Source: Aurantiacibacter sp. MUD61 (GTDB lineage Bacteria; Pseudomonadota; Alphaproteobacteria; Sphingomonadales; Sphingomonadaceae). From it: 64,000 nucleotides of DNA. The stretch covers positions 829,501 through 893,500 of the forward strand of contig NZ_CP115446.1 in assembly GCF_027912455.1 (NCBI RefSeq), written 5' to 3'. The notes beneath the pieces are model-generated. The model searched no databases. It was not told where the DNA came from and worked only from the letters and a program-made list of their open reading frames with translations. Position numbers and translations under genes: made by a program. Of the stretch, positions 10,301-25,300 are shown piece by piece; the first letter of the stretch is position 1; each line of letters opens with the position of its first letter.

Positions 10301-13300
10301 CGGTCAGGGCCAGCGCGTCCCCATCGACATCCGAGAAGGTGCCTTCCGGAATATCGATGGTGAGCGCGCTGTCTTCAGCGCTGATGTAGTCGCCAAGCGG
10401 CGCATCCAGCACCGGCGCATCATTGACCGGGGTAATGGTGAGGGTGAAGCCCTCGCTCGCGGTAAGCTCGCCATCGCTTGCGGTCACCACCAGCGCCAGC
10501 GCGCCATTGAAGTTCGCGGGCGGCGTGCCTTCGAGGATGGTGCCGTTGAGGCGTACCCAGTCCGGAACGGCCGTGCCATCGGCCATGCTCAGCGAATATT
10601 CGAGCGTATCGCCATCGACATCGGCAAAGGCATCGCTGCGCATCGCCATGGCAAAGGCATTGTCCTCTGCCGAGGCGAAATCGTCGACACCGCTATCGAC
10701 GACCGGCGCATCATTGACCGGCTCGATCGAGACGATCAGTTCGCGCACGGTTTCGAATTCGCCGTCGCTGGCTGCCACTTCCAGCGCAATCGCGCCGTTG
10801 AAATCGGCAGGCGGCTGGCCGGAGAGGCTCCGGGTTGCACTATCGTAGCTGAGCCATTCGGGAAGCGATGCGCCGTCCTTGCCGCGCACGCTAATCGCCA
10901 GGACATCGCCATCGGGATCGGTGGCAAAGCCTGATGGCAGCGCACCCACAAACGACTCATCTTCAAGTCCGCGCATGATCGGGACGAGATCGATGACCGG
11001 CGGATCGTTCTCCGGCTCCACCCAGACATGCACGCGGGCGGTGTCGGTCAGGCCGGTGCTGTCGGACAGTTCGTAGTCGAAATAGGCTGCGCCGTTGAAG
11101 TTCTCATCCGGCGTGATCTGCAATTGGCCGTTGCCCAGATCGACAATCGACAGACCTTGCATTTCGCCAAAGCCATTGATGAAGATCGCCTGCGGATCGG
11201 CATCGCTATCATTCGCGAGCAGCGCATCCTTGAAGATGACCAGCGGCGTGTCTTCCACGGTCGCCAGAGTATCATCGAGAGCCACCGGAACGTCTTCCAC
11301 CGGCAGCACATCGATGGTGACAGTCGACCAGACGGGGAAGCCCTGCTCATTCTCGATCGCATAACGCAGCGTTACTTCGCCGAAGAAATTCGGCTCTGCG
11401 GTGTAGCGGTATTTGCCATTGTCGAGCAGCTCGGCACCCTGAAGCGTCACGAAGCTGAGTGTGCTGCCTTCGGGCGCGGTATCGTTCGCCATCAGCAGCG
11501 CGGGATCGATATCGATGAACCCGTCTTCGAGCATTTCGAGGCCGGCATCGGAGGATGCGACCGGTAGCGGGAAGTCGGGATAGACGATGATCTCGACGTA
11601 GCCGACGCTGGAATCGCCGTGCTCGTCGGTCACGCGGTAATGGAAACCGGCATCGCCGAAATAGCCGCCATCCGGCGTGAAGATCGCAGTATCTCCGTCG
11701 CGGGTCACGAAGCCCTGATCGCCGTCGAAGACTTCGACGATGGAGAAGCTGTCGCCCTCCACATCGCGGTCATTGGCGATCATTTCGGCAAAATCGATCA
11801 CGACCGGCACGTCCATGTCGGTGACGAAGCCGAAATCGGCATTTGCAATCGGCGCATCGTTGATCGCCGCGACATTGAAAGTGACGGTTTGCGTGGTGCG
11901 CTTGCGACCATCGGTGACGGTGTATTTGAATACCAGCGCGCCGTTCACATTTTCATCCGGCACCAGCTGGAAGCGGCCACCCGGCAGCTCGAAGATGCGC
12001 GCGCCGTCAACCGAACGCTGGAGCGATTCAAAGCGCAGCGTGTCGCCATCGGGATCAATGTCATTCGCCATCAGATCATCGATGGTGAAGGTGAACGGCA
12101 CATCCTCTTCGGTTTCGAACACGTCGGCGCCAAGAACAGGCGCCTGGTTGGTCGAGGCGACATTGACCGTCACCTTGCCCGTCGAAACGCCGTGGCGGTC
12201 GTCGGTTACGGTGTATTCGAAGCTCGCCTTGCCGGAGAAATTGTCATCCGGCGTGAAGGTTATGTCCGTACCGTCATAGGTGACGGTGCCATTGGTGGCA
12301 TTGGCCACGTCGAGGAAGCGGATCGGGTCTCCATCCACGTCATAATCATTGGCGAGCAATTCTGCCGGGCTGATGACGAGCGGCGTTTCTTCTACGGCAT
12401 CGACCGTGTCGGCCCGCGCCACTGGCGGATCTTCCAGCGGGTTGACGGTCACCGCCACATTGCCCGTGCTCTCGCCTTCGCGATCGTCGGTCAGAGTGTA
12501 AGTGAAGGCGTCCTTGCCGCTATAGGCTGCATCGGGCGTGTAGAGCACTGCCGCGCCCGCATTTCCGTCCACCATGGTGCTGAGAGAGGCGCTGTCCACC
12601 GTGCCGCCAACATCGCGGCTGACGGTGATATCGAGCGTGCCGAGCATATCGAGCGGCACTTCGCCGGTGATGACCCCGGTTGCGGCATCGATTGCAAGCC
12701 AGCCCGGCAGTTCGCTGCCATCGGCAAGCGTCGCCGAATAAGTCGCGCCTGCAACAGGCTCGAGACCTGCGGGCACATCGAGGCTGATCTGGCCCAGCTC
12801 GATCACCAGCTGGCCCTGTGCAGGCTCATCGAAGCCGGTGATGCGCATGGCATCGCCATCGCGGTCGAAATCATTGGCGATAAGCTCGGCCACGGTAACG
12901 CGGACCGAGAAGCCTTCATCGACAACCAGCGCATCGGCACCGGCATCGGGCCGTTCACGCGTTGGACGCACGTTGAAGAAGATTCGTGCCGGCTCGTCCG
13001 AAACAGCGCCCTTCTCATCCGTCGTGTCGTAAGAGAAGACGGCGGTGCCGTTGAAGTCATCCGGCGAATCCAGCGTGATCCGTTCATCGGTGACACGCAG
13101 TCCAAAGCTTCCAGCAGACTTCAAAGTGAAGGTATCATCCACCACCACTTCGGTGATGATCGACATGGCCGGAACATCGCCGCCGCCTGCGATATCGAGG
13201 CGGATCGGCACGGCACCAACGAATTCGGGCGGAGGCGTGCCGGCAAAGCTCAGCGTCTCGGGATCGAACGACATCCAGTCGTTGAGCGGAGCACCGCTTT

Positions 13301-16300
13301 CACGCAGCACGCTGAGGCCGCCAGCGTCCGAGAGATCGAGCGCGTAGAGGCCCTGCGAAGCGAAGAACGGATCGCCTGCCAGCACAGCATTGATCGCCGG
13401 ATCGATGCCGACGGCAGGATCGATCACGAACTCCAGCGTGAAGCCGCGATCGGTCGAGGCGTAGGTGCCATCAGGCAGCACGCGCTTGGGCGGGGTGAAG
13501 ACAATCTGCAGTCGCACCGGCTGCGCATCGGCATCCGGCTCGAAACCGGAAAGACCGATCGTGCGGGTCTCCGAATCGAAGGCGAGCCAGTCCGGCAGTG
13601 GGCGACCGCCGTTGAGCTGCGCGACCACGCTTGCACCGTCCAGATCGAACAGTGCGACATCGCTATCGTAGGCGACGGGTCCAGCTGTGAGAGCCGAAGT
13701 GTCGAGAAGCTGGCTATCGGTGAACGTCAGGTCCGCGCCGCCTGCAGGATCGGGGCGCGTGAACGTGATCGCAACTTCGTAAGTCGCCTCGGCATCGACA
13801 GGCGGTGTGCCAGCTAAGCTAAGCGTCGCGGCGTCGAACACCAGCCATGCAGGAAGCGGTGGACCATCAGCCAGCGCCGCGGTGGCCACTGCATCAGCCG
13901 GCAGGTCGCCAAGTCCGAATTCCAGGCTGCTCGCATGCGCCTCGCGAATGGTAAAGCCTGCGAGAACTTCGTCTTGCGCGCCATATCCGCCAGCAAGGCT
14001 TTCGGCAGTCAGCGTGATGCGGGTGTTGAACACGCGGCCATTGGCGGGATCTTCCAGCCAGACGTCGACTTCCACACCATCGGTAACGCCATCGGGCAAT
14101 GTGCCCGAGAACGTCATGGTCGCGGCATCGAAGCTCAGATCGCCAACCAGCGGGGAGCCATCGGCCATCCGCGCTTCGACAGTGAAGTCGGGCGAAAGCC
14201 AGCGCTGGTCCATGACCCCAAGGAAGCGGGCGCGCTTGAAGAACAGCACGTCGCCATCGGGCTCGATATCATTGCCGAATGCTTCAGCCGGGATGACGAA
14301 TTGCGGTCCGTCTTCGAGACCTGCCACAAGGTCATCGCGCAGGATCGCCGCTTCATTGCGCGGCAGGATCGTGATCGAAACATAGGCGGTATCGAAACCG
14401 CCGCGGCCATCGCTGATGGTGTATTCGAACCCGGCCGAACCGTTGAAATCGGCGCGCGGTGCGAATTCGATGAAGCCATCATCATTGATGCGCACCTTGC
14501 CGTTTTCAGCAAAGCGCGAGAGGCTTTCGATCAACAGCGTATCGCCATTCTCGTCACGGTCATTGGCGAGTAGGCGGGCCGGATCGATGACCAGCAGCTG
14601 GTCTTCCAGCGTGCGCAGGCCGTAATCATTGGCAGCCACCGGCGCGTCATTGTCCGGCTTGACGAAGAGATTGTATTTCAGGGTAGCCTGCGCGCCGCGG
14701 GCATCGATCACCTGGTAATCGATGCTGGCTTGGCCCAGCGCATCGGCAGTGAACAGGAAGTCGCCGGTGTCCGGATCGATGGTGATCGAGCCATTGGTGG
14801 CGGCGTTCAGATCCGCCCCTTCATACAGCCCAACGAAGCTGATCGCATCGCCTTCGATGTCATAGCTATATGCCAGCAGGTCAGCCGCAGTAATGCGGGT
14901 AACAGAGCTGAGGCGGATCTTGCGCACACCGCCATCCGCGCGCGGCGCATCATTGACCGGAGTGATATAGACTTCGACCGTGGCCGTGTCCGTTGCGCCC
15001 GAAGAATCGGCAAGAACGTACTGGAAGCCAGCAGTGCCGTAGTAATCGCCCTTGATCTTGAATTCGAGATAGTCGCCCTTGATCGAGCCGGAGATATTGC
15101 TGGCGGCGAACTGATAATCGCGGTGCTTGTAGCGATCGATATCGTCGCCATCGATGTTCTCTAGCGGCTTGATGCCGACGATGCGCAGGCCCTCTGCCGC
15201 ATTGTCGCCATCGATATCCCAGTCATTGGCGAGCAGCGTGTCGATGCGGATGCGGATCGGCACGTCTTCGGTGCCGTATTGCAGCTCATCATCGACGGCG
15301 GTCGGCGCGTCATTGACAGGCGCCAGGTTGACTTCGACCCGGGCCGAGCTTTCGCGGCCGAACTCGTCTCGCACCACGTAGTAGAAGAACGCATCGCCAT
15401 TGTGATTGAGATCGCCCAGGAACTCGATCATGCCGTCTTCATTGACGGTCGCCGTGCCCTTGATGCCGCGATCGATACCCACGAAGCTGAGCGTCGAAAC
15501 ATCTTCGGTATCGTTTTCGATCAGGAAAGCCGGATCGATCAGGATCGGCTCGTCTTCCTTGGCGAAGCGGACGATATCGTCGGCAGCGTTAAAGCGGCCG
15601 ATACGCTGCAGCGTGTCGATCGTATCGACATCCCATACGGTGCCATTGGTGAAGACGATTTCCTCGATACCCGTCTCGCGGCCGAGGAAGTGATCGGTCA
15701 CCCGGATCGTATCGATCAGGAAGCCGTCGTCCCGTTCGAATTCGAGGAACAGATCGTCGGCATCGCGCAGGATCGAAACGTCCTTGGGCGCAACTGTGGC
15801 ATTGAGCTGGATGCGGTCGATATCGGCAGCATCGCCCAGCTCGTTGATCGTGTCTTCATCGCCTTCGATACCGAAGACATAGGTGTCGGAGCCGAAGCCG
15901 CCGGCGATCACATCCTTGCCGAAGCCGCCTTCGAATGTGTCATCGCCCGCGCTGCCGGTGAAGGAATCGGCATAGACCGAGCCCACTACCATTTCGATGT
16001 CGATAAGCGTATCGCCGAGCGCTTCGCCCGAGAGACCGACGCCCTGTGCGAGGTCGATAACCACCGCATCGTCAGACAGGCTGTAATCGGCAATATCGAA
16101 GCCGCCGCGCCCGTCGATCACATCTGCGCCGCGATTGCCGCGAATGCGGTTGTCGCCTTCGTCACCGCGAATGATGTCGTCGTGATAGGAGCCCTGGATG
16201 ATCTCGATGCTGCTGAAGGTATCGCCCAGCGCATCGCCGCCGCCCGCAGTGCCATCGACCATGTCGATCGTCACGCCTTCGAGCGAAAGCGTGTAATCGG

Positions 16301-19300
16301 CGATATCGACGCCTTCGCCGCCCTGCAGCACATCCGCGCCGCGGCCGCCGATCAGCGTATCATTGCCAGCGCCGCCGATCAGCAGATCATTGCCACGCTT
16401 GCCCGAGAGGAGGTTGTCGGCATCATCGCCGGTCAGCACATCGTCATGATCGCTGCCGATGATGTTTTCGATGCCGACCAGCACATCGCCTTCGGCTTCG
16501 CCGCCAAATCCGGTGCCATCCAGCAGCGAGACAGTGACGCCCTCGGTCGAGAATTCATACACAGCCGTATCGCTGCCATCGCCGCCATCGAGATAATCGG
16601 CGCCGACGCCGCCCGACAACGTATCGTTCCCGGCACCTGCGATCAGCGTATCCGCGCCGCCGCGGCCTTCGATGATATCGTGGCCACCGCGACCCTCGAG
16701 CCGGTTGTCCTGTCCGTCGCCGCCGAGCAGGTCGGTAAATTCGGAGCCAATAAGGGCCTCAATGCCGAGATAGACGTCGCCCTGAGCAAAGCCGCCCTGG
16801 CCGATGCGCGCTTCAAGGTCGGCGCGCACACCGATGTCGGAATCGATGAATGTCACCGTGTCGAAACCGGCCCCGCCATCGATCCGGTCGGCACCATCGC
16901 CGCCATTGATGAAATCGTCGCCATCGCCGGCTTCGATCAGATCGTCGCCCAGTGCGGCCTCGATCACATCATCGCCGCCAAGCGCGACGATCCAGTCGGC
17001 GCGGTTGAGCCCGCGGATGATCTCGCCGGTTGCCGTGCCCTCGATATAGTCGGGGTCCGGCGTGCCGGTCAGGACACCGGCATAGTAATCTGCGACTGTC
17101 GCGTTGGCGAAGCCGACATCCTCAGCACCTTCGGTGTCGCGGATGCGGTATTCTATGGCGATTTGGCCGCTGAAGCCTTCCGGGACGCGTACGACAACAA
17201 ACTGTTCGCCTGCCCATTCGACAATCTGCGCCGTACCTGCCGTCACACGATTTCCAAGCTGCAGCTCGACCGTATCGTAAACGCCGTCGACACCGACAAA
17301 TTCAGGGAACGCGCGGTTCGGATTGTCGAGGTCGATATCCCGCTTGCCGTCTCCATCCGTATCAAGCTGCTCGATATCGAAATCGTTCGCCAGCAGATCG
17401 CTGACGCGGATGACGAGCGGCACATCTTCCGGCGTGATGAAGCCGAAATCTTCACCCACGGTCGGATCGTCATTCGACGGGATGATGACGATATTGACGT
17501 TGCCGGTGGCTTCGCCGTCGGCGCCATCGGTGATGGTGTAAGTGAACCCGCCCGACTTGGTCGCATCGCGATCCGGCGTGTAGAGCAGATTGCCGTCCGC
17601 ATCGTATTCCAGCGTGCCGTTCAGCGGATCGCGGCGATAGCCCCAACCGAGGAAGGTGAGCGGATCGCGGTCGATATCGGTATCGTTCGCCAGCAGCGAG
17701 TCGATCTGGATGACGGTCGGGATATCTTCGTAAACGTAGATCGTATCGGTGACCGCTTCGGGCGGCCCGTCACCCACATTTTCAAACCACAGCGTTACCC
17801 GGCCGCCGTCGACAAGGCCTTCAGGATCGGTGATCGAGTAGCTGAAGGTCGCCTCGCCCCAGAAATCCTGGTCAGGCGTGAAGATGATATTGCCGCCTTC
17901 GATGACGATATCGCCGTTCACCGCGTTGCCGGCTTCCTCGAAAGTGACTGCGAAGCCTTCCACGTCGTAGTCGTTCTTCAGCAGCTCCACGATCGGGATG
18001 ACCATCGGCGTGTCTTCGGTGCCTTTGAGGATCGGCAGCGATTTGCTGCGATAATCATCGTCACGCGCGACCGGACGGTCGTTGACCGGCTGATATTCGA
18101 TGGTGGCACGCGCCCAAGCGGAGCCGCCCTGCCCGTCGCTCACCCGGTAGGAGAACCATGCATCGCCGTTGAAGTTCGCATAGGGCTCGAACAGGATCGT
18201 GCCATTGTCGAGCAGCTCAGCACGGCCGCCTACGCCTTGCGCCACGCCGGTAATGGTCATGGGATCGCCATCGTGCTCGATGTCGTTGGCGAGCAGCTGA
18301 TCGGCGGCGATGACAATCGGATTATCTTCGAGGATGGGTGAGCCATCCTGATTGGTTTCAATCCGGTCGTTGGCGAGTTCAGGGGCGTCGTTCACCGGCG
18401 TAACGGTGAAGCTTACCCGGCCGGTGGATGTGCCGCCATTGCCGTCGCTGATCGTGTAATCGAAATAGGCATTGCCCCAGAAGTAATCGCGCGGGGTGAC
18501 CGTGATCAGCCCGTCCGCATCGAATGCGACCTGCACATTGGCATTGGACTGGAGCGATTCCACGATGAGCGTATCGCCATCGATGTCGGTATCATTGGCG
18601 AGAAGGACGCGCGGATCGATGCTGATCGACGACCCTTCGGCAAATTGCGAAACGCTGTCATTGCGCGCAGCTGGGGCATCATTGACCGGCGTAACGTCGA
18701 TAAACACCTGCGCTTCGGCACGGCCGCCTTCGGGCGTGTTGGCGACATAGGTGAAGCTCGCCTGGCCATTGAAGTTCGCGTCGGGCGTGAAGCTGATGTT
18801 GCCGTCGCTCGACAGCGAGACGCTGCCACCGCTGGGATCGAGGACCTGGCCGACGACCATGCGGTCACCGTCAAGGTCGTTCGACAGAAGCCGCTCCACG
18901 CGAATGACGATATTCCCGTCTTCTTCGACAGCGAAGCCGCTATCGTCATAGGCGGTGGCGATCGGGCGTACGCGGATATCCAGAACCGCATCGTCAAAGC
19001 CGTTGCGGCCATCCGAAATAGTATAGGAAATCGTCGTCGGACCGAAGAAATCGCCAATTGCGGTAAAGCGGATATTGCCATCGCTATCGAGCGTCGCGAC
19101 GGCATTTGCGCCGCCGTCGACTGCAACGATGCGCAGCGGATCGCCATCGGCATCGAAATCGTTCGACAGCAGCACATCGGCGCGGATCACAAGTTCCTGC
19201 CCGGAGGTGACGGAGTAAACCCCGTCTGCCCCGATGGTCGGTGCGTTGTTATCGAGCAGCGCAGCGATCTCGGCTTTGCCCCAGGTCACCCCATCAGCGA

Positions 19301-22300
19301 AGTAATAGTTCTCGATCCCGCGGTTATCGCTGGCGAGAGCATCGATGATTGTCAGCGTGTCATTCTCGTTGCCAGCGACGCGCAGAACGATCGTGTCGCT
19401 CGAACCGAACAGGCGTTCGCCCGAAACCATGTCCGACGTGATGCCGATCAGGCGCAGCGTGTCGAAACTGCTGGCCGTGCCGTCATCGATCGTGTCGTGG
19501 CCCGACCCCTCGCCAAATTCGTAGATGTCCAGGCCGCCATTGCCGAGCAGCGTGTCATTGCCCGGACGCGCGGCGAAGAAGTCTGCCCCGCTGAAGCCGA
19601 TGACATTGTCATCCCCTGCACCATCGACATCATCGATAACGGCCGCGCGCATGTCATCGCGCGTCCAGGTCTGGCCATCGGCAAATTCGAGCGAAACGCT
19701 CTTGCCCGATGTGCCGTTGGCATCTCCCAGAGCGCCGATCAGGATGAGCCTGTCACCCGCAGAGGCGAATTCCACGACAAGGTCCAGATTGTCCGGCCCG
19801 CCGCGCCGCAAGGATGCGACATCCGAGAGTGCATAATCGCGCAGGACAACCCTGTCGGCACCGCCGGTCAGCGCCTCGATGCGGTCGTCCCCATCGCCCT
19901 GGTAGTAATTGTAGACGTCTGCGCCCGCGCCGCCTTCGATCAGATCGTGGCCCGCTTCGCCTGTCAGCGCATCATTGTTGTCGCTGCCGACGATCACATC
20001 GTTGCCGTCGGTGGGAGCCGTGGTAAGCAAATCGGCCTGCAGCGTTGCGACCGAAATTTCGGTGCCGTCATCCAGCGCGATGGTTTCGACGCCAGCCGTA
20101 TCGGAAAGCCCGTTGACGATGATGATCCGGTCATCGCTTCCGGCAAAGCGCACTGCGACATCGAGGCTGTCTTCGCCGCGGCGGCTGAAGCTGATTTCGT
20201 CTGCCGTATAGCCTGTGATCTCGAGCCGGTCGGCAGTGGAGCCCGCATTGTCGAACACCACATCGCTGCCATCGCCGCGCGTGAAGCGATAGGTATCATT
20301 GCCAGCGCCGCCGCGCAGCAGATCGTCGCCCAGTCCGCCGGTGATGATATTGTCGCCCGCGTCGCCGCTGATCGTGTCATTGCCGAAGGTGCCAGACCGC
20401 TCAACAAGATCGGCAACGGTCCACACCGTGCCATCGGCAAAACGAACTTCTTCGACTGCGCCGCTGGCAAGACCGTCCTCAATCGTGATGCGTGCATCGC
20501 TGCCGCGCAGGCGCAGGACGAAGCCTGTTCCGCCGGCATTCTGCTCTACAGTCACATCGCTGGCGGCGATGCCCTCTGCAAACACGAGCGCATCATTGCC
20601 ACCCGTGTCGCTGATCGTGTCATGGCCGCCGCCGCGAGCGAAGCGATAGATATCGTCGCCGAGGCCGCCTTGCAGCCGGTCGCTGCCTTCGCCGCCGTCG
20701 AGATCGTCATTGCCTTCGAAGCCGCGCAACAAATCTGCACCGCCAAGCCCTGCGAGCACATTGTCGTTCGCATCGCCGATCAGCGTATCGTCGCCATCGC
20801 TCGCGGCCAGCGCCATCGCGCGCAGATCTGCTGCTGACAGGCTTGTGCCATCCGCGAAACTGATGCTTGCGATATCGAGGCTTCCTGCACCGCTCGTGCC
20901 GATGCGAATACGGTCTTCGCTATCGGAAATCTGCAGAACCAGATCGTTGCCATCGAACTTGGCGCGGAGCATATCGGCAGTCAGGCCGGCGCCCAGGACG
21001 AGGCGGTTTGTGCCGATGCCGTCGACGATCACATCCTGCCCGTCGCCAGCATCAAAGCGGTACTCGTCATCACCGCGGCCGCCCTCGAGACGGTCATTGC
21101 CAGTACCGCCGATCAGGACGTCATCATAGAAGCCGCCCTTGAGCACATCATTGCCCGCACCGCCCGTAAGCGTGCCGCCCGTGGCGCCGGGATCGATGCG
21201 GTGGAGGCGCACATTGTCGAGTGAAGCGCCATCGGTATTGAGCGAGCCGAGCCCGCGGAACGACAGGCGGTTTTCGCCCTCGACAGCGGTAAGCTCGAGC
21301 GACTTGGTCTTGTAGCTCCGGTTTGCTTCCGAGACGGACAGCACGAGCACGCCGTTCCAATAGACATTGAACGCGCCCGAAGCTGCGGTCGTCCGGTTCG
21401 CGTGGTCGAATTCAAGCAGCAGCGTCTCGCCTTCGACGAGATTGCCGTAGCTCTGCTCCATCCAGGTGTTCTCATCGGCTTCGAGATCGATCCAGTTATT
21501 ACCATCGCTCGGGCCGATACCTTCGGCGGTGCCGGTAATAATCTGGATGCGCCCGCCGCTGATATCCCGCCAGTGCGGAATCGAGTAGGACCAGTACTGG
21601 TTGTAACGGCTGAAGGGCTCTTCGAAACTGCCGTTGCGGACGATGTCGAAGCTTTGCAGGGTCAGCACATCGTCGCCATCGCCGCCCGTTGCCGAGCGCG
21701 CGATGATGTCGTCCCAGTTCCAGCTGGTGCCATCGGCAAACAGCACTGTCTCGACGACACGGCGCGTATCGACGAGGCCGCCATCGATCAGGACGCGCTG
21801 CTCGCCGTCACCGATGCGCAATTCGATGTGTCGCCCATCGACCTGTGCAACACTGATATCCGATGCGAGGATGCCCGCGCCGAATTCAATAGTGTCATTG
21901 CCACCGAAATCGGCGATGACATCCTGTCCGTCGCCTGCCGCGAAGACATAGATATCGCTGCCGATGCCGCCTTCGAGACGGTCATTGCCGGTACCGCCGC
22001 GCAAGATGTCGATATCGTCGCGCGTGCTGCCATCGCCGAAGCCGGTAAGCGTGTCATCGCCCGAACCGCCAATGAGGATATCGGAGCCTTCGCCGCCAAT
22101 AACCGTGTCATTGCCCTGACCGCCCGAAAGCTGGTCGTCATCGAAACCGCCGTCGATCGTGTCATTATCAGCGCCGCCCGAAATGCGGTCGTTCCCGGCA
22201 AAGCCGTTGAGCGTGTCATTGCCCGCACCACCGCGGATCGTATCATCAAGCTGGCCGCCATCGACCACAGCGTCACCATCGCCATCATCCACCACAACGG

Positions 22301-25300
22301 CGGCATCGAGGCTGATCGGCAGGCCTTCGAAATTGTCAGGCGTAAGCGCGGTGCGGTCGACATTCAGCAGGCGCACAAGCGCGGTGAAGGATCCGTCCGC
22401 TGCCTGGCGAGCAATTACCGTATCTGCACCCTGTTGCAGCAGGCGAAGATCGCCATCGACGAAGGGGTTGGGGCTCGCTGAAAGGATGCGGATCTGGTCG
22501 CCGCCAGGTCCGGCAGTGAAATCGGTGATGACGTCGGCCACGAAAGAGGCGTCCGCACCTTTGCCGGGAAGGCTCAGATAAAGGTCGCGGCCCTCGCCGC
22601 CGGTGTAGGTGTCGACGCTGGCATCCGCACCGATATCGAGGAACACATCGTCGCCCGCGCCGCCGTCGACGCTATCCGCACCGCTACCGCCCGCGAGATA
22701 GTCTGCGCCCATGGTGCCGGTGACGGAGTCATCGCCATCGGTGCCGCGCTGGACGGAAGATACATTTGTGGCGTCAGGCACGGCCTGCGCCAGCACGTCC
22801 GCCAGCGTCAGGGTTACGCCGCTATCGGCGATTTCGATGAACTCGACCGCAGCGGCAGGGCCGGATGCCGCGCCGCCAGCGATCACGATGGTCTCGTCAC
22901 TGCCGAGAAAACGGATGGTGACATCCGCAAGCGCCGGTCCGGTCAGGCTGAAGCGGACCTGGTCCTGGGTGTATCCGCCGATCCGCAGCCGATCGTTTGA
23001 AGTGTTGCCATTCTCGGTGATGACATCGCTGCCGTCTCCGGCGTTGTAGACGTACAGATCATTGCCGAAACCGCCGCTCAGCGCATCATCGCCTGTGCCG
23101 CCGATCAGCGTGTCATCGGCCAGACCTCCGTCGAGGCGATCGCTGCCGCCATTGCCTTCGAGCTTGCTGGCGGAATCGTAAGCCGTGAACGCGTCGTCGC
23201 CCTCGCCGCCGACCAGGCTGCGGCGGCGCAGTTCGGTGAGATCCCACACGGTGCCATCGGCGAATTCAACGGTCTCAACGGTCGCCGCATCGGCCGCCAG
23301 CGCGTTATTCAGCACCACACGGTCACTGGTGCCCTCGACCAGCAGCACAAGAGCGCCGCTGCCGTTGTTGCGGACGACAATCTCTGCAGGCGCGATCCCT
23401 GCGCCGAACACGAGCTTGTCGATACCCTCTGCATCGGTGATCGTGTCGAGACCGTCGCCGCGATTGTAGTGATAGGTGTCGTTGCCCGTACCACCGTCGA
23501 GCGAATCCGTACCCGGTCCACCGATCAGCGTATCGTCGCCGGCCTGCCCGCGAAGAGTGTCATTGCCCTCGCCACCGTCGATCGTATCATTGCCGCCCGC
23601 ACCGTCGAGCGTCTCGGAAACAGCACTACCAGCGATGATGTCGTCACCATCGCCATAGACGCGGCTGTTGGCCGAAACGGTGGTGAAATCGGTGAGAGCC
23701 GCCATTTCGGCATGAGTGAGCTCGGTTCCATCGGCGAAGAGGAAAGTCTCTATCTGACGCGCCGAATCGGACATCGCGCCGAAAATTGTCAGGCGATCGT
23801 TTTCGCCTGCAAAGCTGATCGTCAAATCATTGGCCGTGCGGACCACGGAAATCTCTGCGAGCAGGACCGATGCGCCGAACACGACCCTGTCGATGCCAGC
23901 GCTGTCCGTGATCGTGTCCTGACCATCTCCGATATCGTAGTGATAGGTCTCATCGCCGCTGCTGTCGCTGATGGCATCGGCGCCTGTGCCGCCCGTGATC
24001 GTGTCATTTCCGGCATCGCCACGAATGACATCGGACCCCGTGCCGCCTTCAATCACATCATCGCCTTCGCCGCCGTGCAGCGTATCGCGGCCTTCCCCGC
24101 CGGAGATGATGTCGTTCCCGTCAAGGCCGTGGATCGTGTCGTTACCTTCGCCGCCATCGAGTGTGCGATCGACGATCTCGGCAAGGCTCGCGCGGTGGAG
24201 CTGAACATTGTCGAGCGAAGCGCCAAAGCCATCAGATGGGCCGAGAGAACGGAAACCGAGCAGGTTCGGTCCGGCCTGCGCGGTCAGTTGCAGCTCGACA
24301 TGCTGCATGGCAGTATCGCCATAAATAATTGTCTTGACGACAACGCCGTTCCACAGAATTTCGAATTCCGCATTGGCCGCGCTCGCACGGCTCGCATGGT
24401 CGAATTGCAGCAGCAGAAGCTCGCCGTCGGCCAGCCCATCGACCTGCTGCACGATGTGGAGATTGCTATTGCCCGACCAGCTTGGGCTGCCGTCGAGCTC
24501 GAGCCAGTACTTGCCTTCGGTCGTCGGAATTCCGGCATAACCGGAATTGATCTGCTCGAAAGACAGGGCCGAAGGCGACTGCGTGGAATCGAGGCGCGTC
24601 CAGCCGGGAAGGGTGGAATTGCGATAGCCCCAGCTGATTGCCGTTGCGTCTGCCGCCGATTCCTCGAACCCGCCGTTGGTGAGCAGGTTTTCGCCCTGCA
24701 CGTCGAGCAATGGCTGATCGGGACGATCGCCATCATTGGTGCCGTAGATGAGATCATCGCCGGAGGTCGACTGCTGCGCGGAAAGCTGCAGCTGTTCGAG
24801 CGTCCAGACGGTGCCGTCCGCGAATGCGACCTCGTCGATCGTCACCTGCTGGCCGAAGCGCGCGCCGCGCAGCGTTACACGTTCGCCGCTTCCGCTGATG
24901 TGCAGCACGATATCATTCGCGCCGCTCGGCATAATGCGAACATCGGTTGGAGCAATGCCTGCATCGAAGAGAAGGCGGTCGAACCCGCCGGCCTCGAGTA
25001 TGATGTCCTGCCCGTCTCCGCGCGCGAAGCGATAGATGTCATTGCCGGTGCCGCCACGCAGCAGATCGTCCCCGACGCCGCCGGAAATATCATCATCGCC
25101 AGCGCCCGCATCGATAGTATCGTTGTCATCCGTGCCGCCAAGGAGATCGGCTCCATCGGTGCCGGTATTCTCAGCAGGTTCGACAAAGACAGGTGCACCG
25201 GTGCCGACCGTAGGCCGCTCTGCAGTGACTGCTGTCGCCGCGCCGACCATGTAGGCGTGGCTCCATTTGGTGCCATCGGTGAAGCGCACTTCTTCGATGC

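Noticed and set aside
15279..18341. Plus-strand open frame of 1020 codons, and other long plus-strand frames between 5 and 33 kb
   Set aside because: They lie antisense to the giant gene. Its GC-rich, Asp/Gly/Thr-biased repeats remove stop codons on the opposite strand; the products are low-complexity and match no family.
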